Assembly: GCA_963402885.1 (NCBI GenBank)
Contig: OY727098.1
Coordinates: 27,690,417 to 27,754,416, forward strand
DNA length: 64,000 nt
Direction: 5' to 3'
DNA from: Antedon bifida
Lineage: Eukaryota > Echinodermata > Crinoidea > Comatulida > Antedonidae
In this document: positions 36,300 through 46,819 of the stretch, in pieces
Numbering within the stretch: position 1 is the stretch's first letter
Layout: every line of letters starts with the position of its first letter
The notes under the pieces: model-generated
Databases searched by the model: none
Seen by the model: the letters and a program-made list of their open reading frames with translations, nothing else
What the model was told of the DNA's origin: nothing
Position numbers and translations under genes: made by a program

Positions 36300-36665
36300 C
36301 AGCATCGTGTATTTATTTATTTTATTTATTTCAAAAACCTCCCGAAGGAGAAGCATAAAATACAAATATTTACAATGCAAAAATAAGGTAAAAATAATAA
36401 AAGTCTACAAATACTACATACATACATCGTTATGTAATAAAAATGAGTTCACTCCTATTACAGATTCCCATGACAAAAACAGTAGTTTTCCTTTAAATAT
36501 GATTAAAATAAAAAATAGATTTAATAAAAGAACAATTTTCACGGTGAACACAATTTAATTTTTTTTTAAATTTAATTTGAAATGGCAATTTACAAAGTGC
36601 GAATAAAGCAAAGGCATAGTTACTATTAAAAATCACCAATGAATAAATAGAAAAGTAAGACAAAT
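36300..36665 (-). mobile_element. LINE 3'-tail fragment
   Basis: TATTTATTTTATTTATTTC followed by 'aaacctcccgaaggag' and an A-rich stretch. A similar 'ccaaaatacctcccgaatgagttgcc' segment is at ~39600-39690, so this is a dispersed retroelement 3' end. No coding sequence remains. Confidence 0.4.
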
Positions 36666-36736
36666 GTTTGGGACATTCACAACACAGGATAGACTATATT
36701 TAGACAGTAGACGATATAGTTTAATATGTTGTATCT

Positions 36737-39700
36737 TTACAACTTTACAATTGGTATTTCAAAGCAGAGTTTTAATCCTGTTCCCTGCATTCGTTCATGG
36801 TACACTCTGTCGTACTCTTCGTTCTGCGTAACAGTAAAATAGTTCTTCCAGTCACCTACCTCACCTGTGGAAAAGATGTAAATAATGATAAAATTAAAAG
36901 ACGACGGAGGAGGATTGATGTTATGCCGGTTTTTACGGTAAAGTAGATTACTGTCGTCATAGCATGCGTCTTTATAGCTTGGTTAATTCACACTAGGACG
37001 CAACACAAGGTTGACGTACGCGCAACGCAAGTGATTTGGCCAATCACAAGGAATGGATCACTCGTCATTGGTCAACTCGCTTACATTGCGCCTACATCAT
37101 TGCGTTGCGTTTTAGCAAGAAAATGGCGTACCTCAGCGCAAGTAATTTGACAAATCAGAAACTAGATGATTGATAATTGTGCGTGTACGTTCTTGTGTTT
37201 ATTCCTCCTCCTTCTAGTAGGAACCAATTTAACAATTAATCATTGCAAACCTTTTCTAATAAATGATGTTTTACTATAAATCTTATGATCAAACACTGGC
37301 AGCCATGTCCCGATGATGTTGGAAAGTGCGTCATCTTTCATGCTTGAAAACGACGAGTGTTTCACAACCTCGTCAATAGCTTCGTCTGACAGATTGTAAC
37401 CTAGGAAGTCTGCCATCTGAATAACCGTACTTCTTGGATCCTATAAACATGATTATTAACGACATGTTTGGAGTTATAATTTGCTTCGTCTTTGTCGCAA
37501 CAGATATTACTCGGTATGTGTATGTATTTTTAATGAGATGCAAATACATCAAATCAAATCACAAACATGATCATAGTTGTCATCCTCTCATATCCTCCGC
37601 CATCGCATCTATCGTATATTTTATTTTTATTTTATTAATTTGGCAAACACATTTAAACAAACAAACAAGCAGATAAAAATTAGCTAGATTGCGCAATGAG
37701 TGGCAAAAAGGCAACAGCTTCTGTCGCCGATTAGGCGTGTCACTCTAACAAAAAGGCTAAAACGTACAGAAATGAATGAATGAATTTATGATAAAATCAT
37801 AATGTATATATAATTGGTTTTTCTAACTCAATAATAATATTGATAAGTCACTCACCATTTTTACATCCTCATATTTAAAGAAAAGAATGTTTGATAAATG
37901 ACGTCGTTTCCACCAAAACAAATTGTGATCAAACCAAGATCCATAAATAACTGTTGAAATACACATTTATTTCATTTATTCAACTTGAGAGAGACAGAAG
38001 TTGAGAAGTTTTTGTGGCCCGGGTCTTTTTTTTAGGTATCTGGTTTCGTAACACCACCGTGGTAAATCAAGTTTATCGGCCGGCCTCCGGAGAATATCCG
38101 ATACTATAAAGCGTAAGATAGTTCTCTGACGATGATTTCTTCATGACAATTAGTATAAGGCCTAAATGTCACCAGGGATAATTGAACAATAATGGTAAGG
38201 AAAGAAATTACAATGTCATTCTCTCGAACTATGATTTTGAAATCCTTAGAGCTATAAGGATTGAAAAAATAGATGATATATTATTAGGCGAAATATTTCC
38301 ATAATCCCGTCAAACTGTATGCTTACCTTCGTTTCGAACAAAATCCTGATAGAATTGATTCCATTGCGTATATCTAGGTAAAACCACGTTATAGTTGTGG
38401 AAATGGAAGTAAGATACGGCCACGTCCTTTGGATTCCTCGATATGTAGATTACCTGACGAAACAAATATCATGAGTAAATCGGTTAGATATCCAATCGAC
38501 ATTAAACAGGCCAACGGAATGTTAAGAGAGATTTCGACTACTGTATACTATTAAGAAAATGTTTAAATTACATGTACGGTATTTAAAGGGGACTTTCACG
38601 AAGTAGCGCTACATTAAATGGTTTTTCCCACTCGAAATCGAACCCCACTTTCTTACGATAAATCGACGTAATCGTAACACAACTGGAATTGTTACGTCGA
38701 CTGGAAACCAGCATTAAGAAAAGGACGTACGTCAGCGCAAGTAATTTCACCAATCAGAAACTAGATTCGGATAATGAATAAAATGTTTAAATTACATGTA
38801 CGGTATTTAAAGCGGACTTTCACGAAGTAGCGCTACCTTAAATGTTGGTTTCCACTTGCAACGCAACGACGTAAGCGAATCACCGAAAGTAATTAGACCA
38901 ATCACGATACAATGGATTATCGCTTTACATTTGGTCAACTCACTGCGTTGCGTTCAAGTTCGAACCAATATTAATTCGAAGTGATATCTTCATGCCTACT
39001 AAAATACTACATGCAAGCATGCTTTAAAAAGTAAGAAATAAGAGGTACAACAAATTAGACAAACTAGGTGATGGATGATGTTGTTAGAATTAATGTATCT
39101 TTTAAGAATTCTACGAGGCATAGCAAACGTATTTATTTTTTACCTTTGCCCTATTTTCAAACAGTTGCCGAGGTAAGTGCTTATCTGGAAGATGCGTTTT
39201 AATAATACGCGGTGAAGGTGCGTCCTGTAGTTGATGATGACGAAATGGTGTAGTGGACTTCTCAAACTATAGATGTCAAAAAACAGATAATGTTTAGCTT
39301 ATAAGCTCTGTCTACACTATCAAACATTATGTGACAACAAAATGCGATGTGCCCATATATGGACATGATGATGTCATATCACTCATGAGACGAGTGCTTC
39401 TAGTGCGTGCCCCAGTTATTATTGTTATAACTGAATAAATATGCATAAATGAATGACTATTTGGCCATATCACTTCCATATTTGGGCACATCACATTTTT
39501 TTTGGTCAAACTAGTTTGATAGTGTAGACAGAGCTTTAAGCTAGGCCTGGTTAAGATCAGATGCACAACATTGTTTATTCATTTTCTTTTAAAGTTTTTG
39601 TGTATTTATTTCCAAAATACCTCCCGAATGAGTTGCCATATAAAAAATATAGGCCTACAAGATGTTTACAATTATAATTTACAGTACGTACATGCGAGTA

Positions 39701-40236
39701 GTGAAGTGCAGCGTTCATCTCTATGTATTTGATTGAGGTTAGCACGTGCTCTGTAATTTGCTTCCGATCTCCTCTTACCGAAATAAGTCGCAACATTTGC
39801 AGTATCCAAGTAGATCCTGTACGATACAATATGTTTGTCGTCAGAATACCTAATCTATCTCTCACTGTTTACTGATGGTGTTTACTATATAGGGCCTAAA
39901 ACAAACAAATTGAAACTACTACACTTGGAAACATTTTATTTTGTCCAGTAGTAATTGTGTTACTGTTAATGTCTTTCTGGGCAAAGAGAAACAGATGAAC
40001 ACAGCCGACCTCCTAGGCTATACTATAGGCCAAACATTAAAAAACATACCCGATTTAGGATACGAAACAAACCACACATCATCGTCTCGTACTTGATATG
40101 TTCTGAGATCATCAAGAACATTTGAAAGCATCCATTTTGAATACAGAATTCCATCCTTTCTATGCGTTACACATTCGTTTTCCCAGTCATGATCCTGGGG
40201 AGAAAATGTAGCGTTATCGGGTCGGGACGACGACAT
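36737..40236 (-). CDS. Cytosolic sulfotransferase, SULT family (7 exons)
   Basis: Transfers sulfate from PAPS to small hydroxyl or amine substrates. Exons in transcript order: 40236-40050, 39816-39692, 39266-39144, 38453-38327, 37950-37856, 37440-37251, 36864-36737; 975 nt, 324 aa, continuous phase. Seen: PAPS 5'-phosphosulfate loop SYPKSGSTW (58-66; the usual first T of SGTTW is S), catalytic His in KTHLP (H129), 3'-phosphate loop SRNPKDVAVSYF (150-161), and the C-terminal RKGEVGDWKNYF (281-292). Exon 2 was extended to a GTACGT donor because the residues GDRKQITEHV...YIEM match the family between the loop and the His. The N-terminus is ~14 residues longer than in SULT1. Substrate cannot be told. 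A LINE tail abuts exon 2 and MITEs sit in the introns, yet no coding break was seen. Confidence 0.9.
36985..37130. mobile_element. MITE with GCAACGCAA-type inverted ends
   Basis: Ends read GGACGCAACACAAGG and CATTGCGTTGCGTTT in inverted orientation, with internal GGCCAATCAC and GTCATTGGTCAAC also inverted. The same family is at ~38840-38965. It is in the last sulfotransferase intron. Confidence 0.55.
38560..38970. repeat. Direct duplication containing a second GCAACGCAA MITE
   Basis: A ~70-bp segment (TTACATGTACGGTATTTAAA, CACGAAGTAGCGCTAC) occurs at ~38570 and ~38790. The second copy runs into a MITE with TTGCAACGCAACGACG at left and ACTGCGTTGCGTTCAA at right. It lies in a sulfotransferase intron. 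Confidence 0.6.
39304..39536. mobile_element. TA-flanked MITE interrupted by a 92-bp insertion
   Basis: The ends match the 6107-6247 family. At 39384-39475 a 92-bp foreign segment lies between two copies of CATATCACT (39375-39383 and 39476-39484), present once in intact relatives. This is therefore a later insertion with a 9-bp target duplication. It lies in sulfotransferase intron 2. Confidence 0.8.
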
Positions 40237-41396
40237 TCCGTCAATATAAACGGCGTAATCCGGTGTAAATTAGAGGTTAAACAGTGTTATTGTTATTTAG
40301 AATGTGCTTGTTGATCAATGTCTGAAAAGTACGCCGCAGATATACCAGGGTATTTTATACCTCCCTGGATAGACTCTATAAATACTATAGTCCTTGAACT
40401 AGGCTGAACCATGTAAATAAAACATTGTACAACATAGGCTACAAATAGTAGAGCAGTTAATGACATGAGCTGTGCATTTTATTACCAAAGCATGAAACTT
40501 GGCACAAAGTTTCTATAATGTATATAGATTCAAAATATCGGGGGGTGCCAAGTGTCCAACGTCCGGTATGGCGGCCATCTTGATTTCAAAATGGCCACCA
40601 TAAAAACAAAAAATGTTCATATCTTGGCAACTATACACATTAGAGACTTAATTCTGGTTTCAGATTGTTCACAAACTATATATTTCTATTTGCTCTAATG
40701 AAAATTTTCGTCCAAAAATGACCGGAAATAACGTTTCTTTCAGTTTGACCTTTGACCTCGTATTTGTATATCTCTGTAACTACTGGTCATTTTCAATCGA
40801 TTTTGGTGTCATTTTGTTCAGAATAAATACATTTATATTTGTAGTAATGAAACATTTTCACATAAAATGACCGGAAATACAATTTATGACCTTTGACATT
40901 TAATTATTGATTTTTAATTATGTGAATATACTGTATGTGGTTTTTGGTGGTCTTAAATGCACCTAATTTTGAACTTTGACCTGATAGGCGTAATTATATT
41001 AAATGATTAATGGACTTAAATTGTATATAGTACATAACATTGGTAAACATTGTGCTTGGTGGTACCATTAGTTCAATGATGTTGGCACCTTCTGATTCGC
41101 TAAAAGTTTTAATAGTTTGACAGAGGAAATAACATACATGTTATGGAATACCGTAAAACCTCGAAAAGGTGATAGTATGAGCTTCTTTTCGAGATAGACT
41201 GTATTTGAATGTCAAATGAATAGTATGATGATCATGTTTGTATCAATATATTATTAAATGACCTTACAAAGAACCCTTTATATTTCAACAATCAAGCCTC
41301 AGTTATTCTACAATTTATTGTTTTCCAAGTGGTAGGCCTATTTTGATTGCATCTTCTTTTTGTAGGCCTATGCTTCCTCGGTAATATGGTCCTACC

Positions 41397-42805
41397 CCTC
41401 CTTCTTTGTCTGTAGATGGTCTTATACCCCATTCTTTGTCTGTGGATGGTCTTATACCCACCTTCTTTGTCTGTGGATAGTCTTATACTCGCTTCTTTGT
41501 CTGTGGATGGTCTTATACCCGCTTCTTTGTCTGTGGATGGTCTTATACCCCCCCCCCCCCACTTCTTTGTCTGTGGATGGTCTTACACCCCTTTCTTTGT
41601 ATGTAGATGGTCTTACACGCCTTCTTTGTCTGTGGATGGTCCTACACTCCCTTCTTTGTATGTGGATGGTCCTACACCCACTTCTTTGTCTGTGGATAGT
41701 CCTACACCCCCTTCTTTGTCTGTGGATGGTCTTATACCCCCTTCTTTGTCTGTGGATGGTCTTATACCCCCTTTCTTTGTCTGTTGATGGTATTACACCC
41801 CTTTCTTTGTGTGTGGATGGTCGTATACCCCTTCTTTGTCTGTGGATGGTCTTACACCTCCTTCTTTCTCTGTGGATGGTCTTATACCCCCTTCTTTGTC
41901 TGTGGATGGTCTTATACCCCATTCTTTGTCTGTGGATGGTCTTATACCCACCTTCTTTGTCTGTGGATAGTCTTATACTCGCTTCTTTGTCTGTGGATGG
42001 TCTTATACCCGCTTCTTTGTCTGTGGATGGTCTTATACCCCCCCTTCTTTGTCTGTGGATGGTCTTACACCCCTTTCTTTGTATGTAGATGGTCTTACAC
42101 ACCTTCTTTGTCTGTGGATGGTCCTACACTCCCTTCTTTGTATGTGGATGGTCCTACACCCCCTTCTTTGTCTGTGGATAGTCCTACACCCCCTTCTTTG
42201 TCTGTGGATGGTCTTATACCCCCTTCTTTGTCTGTGGACGGACTTATACCCCCTTTTTTGTCTGTTGATGGTATTAAACCCCTTTCTTTGTCTGTTGATG
42301 GTATTACACCCCTTTCTTTGTGTGTGGATGGTCGTATACCCCTTCTTTGTCTGTGGATGGTCTTACACCTCCTTCTTTCTCTGTGGATGGTCTTATACCC
42401 CCTTCTTTGTTTGTGGATGGTCTTATACCCCCTTCTTTGTCTGTAGATGGTCTTATAATCCCTTCTTTGTGTGTGGATGGTCTTACACCCCCTTCTTTGT
42501 CTGTGGGTGGTCTTACATCCCCTTCTTTGTCTGTGGATTGTCCAACACCCTCTTCTTTGTCTGTGGATGGTCTTATACCCCCTTCTTTGTCTGTGGATGG
42601 TCTTATACCCCCTTCTTTGTCTGTAGATGGTCTTATAATCCCTTCTTTGTCTGTGGATGGTCTTACACCCCTTCTTTGTCTGTGGATAGTCTTATACCCC
42701 CTTCTTTGTCTGTGGATGGTCTTATACCCCCTTCTTTGTCTGTGGATGGTCTTATATCCCCTTCTTTGTCTGTGGATGGTCTTACATCCCCTTCTTTGTC
42801 TGGAC
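41397..42805. repeat. 30-bp minisatellite, ~47 copies with higher-order structure
   Basis: Unit CTTCTTTGTCTGTGGATGG followed by TCTTATACCCC, 30 bp with occasional length changes. Variant blocks recur at a higher-order spacing of ~490-510 bp (for example the GTCTTATACTCGC variant near 41480 and 41970, the TCGTATACCCC variant near 41822 and 42332). Because 30 is a multiple of three, long open frames run through it in several frames on both strands; none is treated as a gene. Confidence 0.95.
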
Positions 42806-43079
42806 CCACTACTTTGATTGATTAAATCAGACATTGTTTCTTGTATGATTAGGAGACCAAGACCTTCAAAGTGAAAGTCCACAAGTTGATGCCTAAAAAG
42901 GTCTTGTACAGAACAGTATATTGTAGGTCCATGTCACTAATTTGAGAATTACTTGAATAATTATATTGAGATGTCTTTTACGAATTGATTTGGTTCGGAT
43001 TTTGCTAAAAAATCAATGAGTAGAGAAAATCGAGGAAAAGGATTCAGATGGTTTACAGCAAAGGCCCATTACCATAAAA

Positions 43080-43361
43080 ATGGAGTACATTTTTTTTAGA
43101 TGCAACGAAAATGAACAAGAATTACCTGAGTTTCTGACTAATGAAAGTAGGTCTACTGCACAAATGCAGGATAAGTTTGTAGTAAGTACTTTGAAAGACG
43201 GTATTCTCTTAACTCATGAAAATGAAAACTTTCCGAACTTGTCTCATATGCAACATCAAAGAGGCCAACAAAAGAATGCTACTTTACATCAAAAATATTT
43301 CCAAATGGCATCTAACAATTCAATTCAACTTTTATTTCAGACAATTGTCCATATGGTATAA
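43080..43361 (+). other. Unassigned 93-codon open frame inside the element
   Basis: An open frame between the minisatellite and the right arm, with polar composition (FRCNENEQELPEFLTNESRS...). It has no motif I recognise and no splice signals that place it in a gene. It may be a remnant of captured host or transposon sequence, or chance. Confidence 0.2.
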
Positions 43362-44562
43362 TACATTGCAAAAAAAAAAAAAAGATGATGGAGAGAGGAC
43401 CAAAACTTTTATCTAACGATTGACACATCACAGTTTAGCAAACAAGTCGGCATAGATGAGCTCAGTGATTGCTGTTTCTCAGTGATCTGTCATACTTTAC
43501 GCCTATCCTATCACATCAAAAGTCAAAAATTCAAAATAATAATTCCTGGTCATTTTTGCAGTGTCATTTATTTCGTTAAAAAAAATTAGGTGCATTTATA
43601 CCAATGTAAACCACATACAGTATGTTCACATATTATATATGTCAAAGGTTATAAATTGTATTTCCAATTATTTTATGTGAAAATGTTTCATTACTACAAA
43701 TATAAATGTCTCTATTCTGAACAAAATGACACCAAAATCGATTGAAAATTATCAGTAGTTACTGAGATATACAGATAAGAGGTCAAAGGTCAAACTGGGA
43801 GAAACGCCATTTCCGGTCATTTTTTGACGAAACTTTTCATTAGAGCAAATAGAAATATGTGGTTTGTGAACAATTTAACACCAGAATCAAGTCTCTACTG
43901 TTTATAGTTGCCAAGATATGAACACTTTTTGTTTTTATGGTGGCCATTTTGAAATCAAGATGGCCGCCATACCGGACGTTGGACACTTGGCACCCCCCGA
44001 AATTTTTAATCTATATACATCAAAGAAACTTTGTGGCAAGTTTCATGCTTTGGTAATAAAGTGCACAACTTGGCTATTTTTATGGCACTAACTGCTCTAC
44101 TAAAAGAGATACAACGGATATTGGTAAATCGTGCACCGGATAATACATCCACTAAAATACTGATTCGGTTCTCTCTAAAATACCTAATCCATTTTTTTGC
44201 TTTCTGGGAAACACTTCGTTCCCTTGAAATCCAACGATCACACCGTAATATAGTACTGTTAAGACATCGATAGACTTAAGGCTTTATTCGTAAAAACCAT
44301 GTTTAAACTTGTAGGGTTAAATGTTGATGTTGTTAATCTTTGCATTAGAAGATTGTTCAAATCATGTATATAAAACATTTTGCGGGTGAGAACCTGGCAG
44401 CTCCCCTTTTTTAGTTTGCAAAAGTAATCTCGAAAAGAACTCCATGTGAAAAAGAAGCCCACCCAAGCGTACTAAAAATAAAGGAGCACATCTTCTTGTC
44501 TCTATTTAATGGAAAATAATGCCATAAAACTTTGTTTCTGATTTTATAAAAGGTCCACTTGT

Positions 44563-46668
44563 TTATTGATTGATTGATTTTATTTGATATTCATACATAA
44601 AAGTTAAAATATACAATGTATAAAAAGAATACCTGGATAACCCATTAAGTCGACAAAAAAGTAAACTTATTTCCAATGGGGTCCAATCCGTAATGACTGA
44701 AAAGTGAGTGGTTGGGCCTAGTACAATTATCGTTAAGTATGACTCAGTAAAAATGAAAAAACAAGAAAATACATACAAGACAAGAAAACATCAAAAAAAC
44801 AATATTAAAAATAGCTTAATTAAACTGAAATACCAAGCTGTTCATTATTAAAATATTCTTTAAGTTTTATTTTGAAGGTTGCATTATTTTGTATTGATTT
44901 GAGTGAATTGGGGAGCCTGTTCCAGTCACGGATACCTAAGAAATAAAAAGTCGTATCATTAACGCCAGTAGCCTTAGGAGTGACAAAATTAAATGTTGTA
45001 CCCCTGGTGAAATGGTTGTGATGATCAGAAATTAACAAAAAGTTATCCTTAAGGAAAGAAGGCGTATTAAAGTTATAACGAATTTTGTGAACATAATTTA
45101 ATCTTAAAAACTTATTTCTGAGGCTGACATTAAGAAACCCAAGATCGGAAAGCTCTTTGGCACCTATGTGAGACCTCGGACCAACATTTAAAATGAAACG
45201 TGCCATCTTGTTTTGGGCAGTTTGTAATTTATGTTTAAGATTCTTATTGACACCGCCGTACCATGCCGAGGCAGAATAGTCAAATGTACATTGTATTAAA
45301 GCAGTGCTTAATAGTTTACGACATTTTTTATTCAAGCACGAACTTTGCCTATGTAAAAACTTCAACCTTGACTTAACTTTACTGATAACACTAGTTGCAA
45401 TGATATCACATGATACATATTGGTCTAAATCAATACCTAAATATTTAACTTGCTTAGTACTTTTGATTCTACGGCCCATTAATTCTACAGAAAACTCTTT
45501 TACTTTGTTAAGCTTCGCTCTGCTACCAAAGATAATACTTTCGGTTTTGCCAACATGTAAAGATAATTTGTTTTCAGTTAACCAGTCCTGGCACTTAGCT
45601 AGGACAGTACTTAATTTATGAGCGATTTTGGTGGCATCGTGATGAGAATACAGAATCGTAGAATCATCAGCATAAAGCAATAATTGAACATCAGAATCAA
45701 TACAAGAAGCAATATCATTTAAATAACATAGAAAAAGAATAGGGCCCAAGATGCTACCTTGCGGTACACCATGAGTAACTATAAGAGGTTCAGAGCAGGT
45801 ACCATTCACACTGACAACTTGTGTGCGGTTAGCGAGATAAGATTGAAACCAGTCAGTACACTTAAAACCCATGCATTTTAGCTTGTTAATTAAAATCACA
45901 TGATCGACGGTATCGAAAGCTTTTTGTAAGTCAATTAGAACCATTCCAGTAAGAAGGCCTTTGGACTTATTGTTTTTTAAACCGTCGATGAGATTTATGA
46001 GGTTGCTTTCAGTTGAATGGGCCTGCCGAAAACCGGATTGATAGGCATAAAGTATATTATTTTTGGAAAGATACCTTTCAACTTGTATAGCTACAGATTT
46101 TTCAAGAATCTTAGATACCGTAGGCAGAATACTAATCGGCCGATAATTCTCAACATTTGTTCTAGTATTTTTCTTAAATAGAGGGGTAACTTTAGCAATT
46201 TTAAGATCATGAGGAAAACAATTAGTTTTAAACGAAAGGTTAATGATATGAGCTATCGGTTCAGCCAAGATTATCGCACCGTCACGTAAGAATCTTGAGG
46301 GAATATTATCTAGACCGACGCTTTTGTTTACATTTAGGCTTTCGAGTTGAGTTTTAACAAATTCTATGGTAACAGGCTCTAGCTTAAACATTTTTCCTTT
46401 TAATTTAACGTAGTATTTAAGAAGATCGTTAGTGGACATGGTGAAAAGACCTATGCATTTTGGGAGTTTTTTGACGAGTGTTGACGCAACATTCGTGAAA
46501 AACTCATTAAAACGAGAGGCAACGCCTTTTGGACAGAAAGTTTGTTTACCATTGTCATCGAGAACGATTTTAGTGTTTGTTTTACATTTCTTCTCGTATC
46601 CGAGCTGTTTGAGGGTTTTCCATAATTTTTTAGGGTTTTTTAGGGCCATCAAAATATCTCTCTTTCAA
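44563..46668 (-). mobile_element. 5'-truncated non-LTR retrotransposon
   Basis: The 3' end on the minus strand is an AATCAATCAATCAA tail at about 44565-44580, the short-repeat tail typical of Jockey/CR1/L2-group LINEs. The 5' end stops within ORF2 near 46668, so the endonuclease half and ORF1 are missing. The reading frame is still open, implying recent insertion. Confidence 0.85.
44820..46652 (-). CDS. LINE ORF2 reverse transcriptase, 610 aa, N-terminally truncated
   Basis: Encodes the reverse transcriptase of a non-LTR retrotransposon. Seen: ENYRPISILPTVSKILEK (168-185), LIDLQKAFDTVDH with the first catalytic Asp at 241, HGVPQGSILGP (294-304), the active-site YADD at 327-330, KYLGIDLD downstream, and the C-terminal domain with a SLRNKFLRLNYVHKIR block. 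The apurinic-like endonuclease domain that should precede it is absent, and in-frame sequence continues a few codons upstream of the first Met before the truncation point. Autonomous retrotransposition is not expected. Clade within Jockey/CR1/L2 is not resolved by eye. Confidence 0.9.
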   Translation of the reverse strand: MMALKNPKKLWKTLKQLGYEKKCKTNTKIVLDDNGKQTFCPKGVASRFNEFFTNVASTLVKKLPKCIGLFTMSTNDLLKYYVKLKGKMFKLEPVTIEFVKTQLESLNVNKSVGLDNIPSRFLRDGAIILAEPIAHIINLSFKTNCFPHDLKIAKVTPLFKKNTRTNVENYRPISILPTVSKILEKSVAIQVERYLSKNNILYAYQSGFRQAHSTESNLINLIDGLKNNKSKGLLTGMVLIDLQKAFDTVDHVILINKLKCMGFKCTDWFQSYLANRTQVVSVNGTCSEPLIVTHGVPQGSILGPILFLCYLNDIASCIDSDVQLLLYADDSTILYSHHDATKIAHKLSTVLAKCQDWLTENKLSLHVGKTESIIFGSRAKLNKVKEFSVELMGRRIKSTKQVKYLGIDLDQYVSCDIIATSVISKVKSRLKFLHRQSSCLNKKCRKLLSTALIQCTFDYSASAWYGGVNKNLKHKLQTAQNKMARFILNVGPRSHIGAKELSDLGFLNVSLRNKFLRLNYVHKIRYNFNTPSFLKDNFLLISDHHNHFTRGTTFNFVTPKATGVNDTTFYFLGIRDWNRLPNSLKSIQNNATFKIKLKEYFNNEQLGISV

Positions 46669-46819
46669 AATAAAAGAAAAAAAAATATCCGTGGAGGTTC
46701 GAAACCAATCATTTAACATCTTATGTTTTTCTGTGGCTCTCGCCACCTGTATTTTTGATGTTGTAAATTTTATGTTTAACGCCCTCAATTTTAATCAGAA
46801 AAAAGGGGAATTCATAAGC

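Larger units (their letters stand above)
40446..44102. mobile_element. 3.66-kb element with ~550-bp inverted repeats
   Basis: Left arm ~40446-41000 and right arm ~43490-44102 are inverted copies at high identity; outer ends read TAGTAGAGCAGTTA and its complement, and both contain GATGGCCGCCAT-type words and CATTTCGGTCA-like blocks near ATGACCGGAAAT. Between the arms are a 1.4-kb minisatellite and ~0.6 kb of other sequence. No transposase is recognisable. No clear target duplication was found. The element begins 209 bp upstream of the sulfotransferase start codon. Confidence 0.75.
44259..46815. repeat. Repeat copy split by a LINE insertion
   Basis: The left part (~44280-44550: AAAAGTAATCTCGAAAAGAA, GGAAAATAATGCCAT) matches ~34650-34890 and ~33080-33320. 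The right part (~46680-46815: AATATCCGTGGAGGTTCGAA, GGCTCTCGCCACC, AACGCCCTCAATTTT) matches ~33365-33390 and ~33800-33860. The LINE sits between them, so this is another copy of the interior of the 31.9-36.0 kb element. Confidence 0.65.

Noticed and set aside
37434..37676. 80-codon plus-strand frame with hydrophobic segments
   Set aside because: It begins at the edge of sulfotransferase exon 6 on the opposite strand and runs into intron; no similarity or splice support.
39575..39778. Reading the sulfotransferase exon 2 as ending at the early GTAAGA donor near 39778
   Set aside because: That would delete ~29 residues that match the family between the PAPS loop and the catalytic His; the later GTACGT donor at 39691 keeps phase and the expected length.
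41416..42882. Several 120-258-codon open frames on both strands rich in 'SLSVDGLIPP' and 'IHRQRRGYKT' repeats
   Set aside because: They are generated by a 30-bp minisatellite whose unit length is divisible by three; frames on both strands are open equally and no splice or start context supports a gene.
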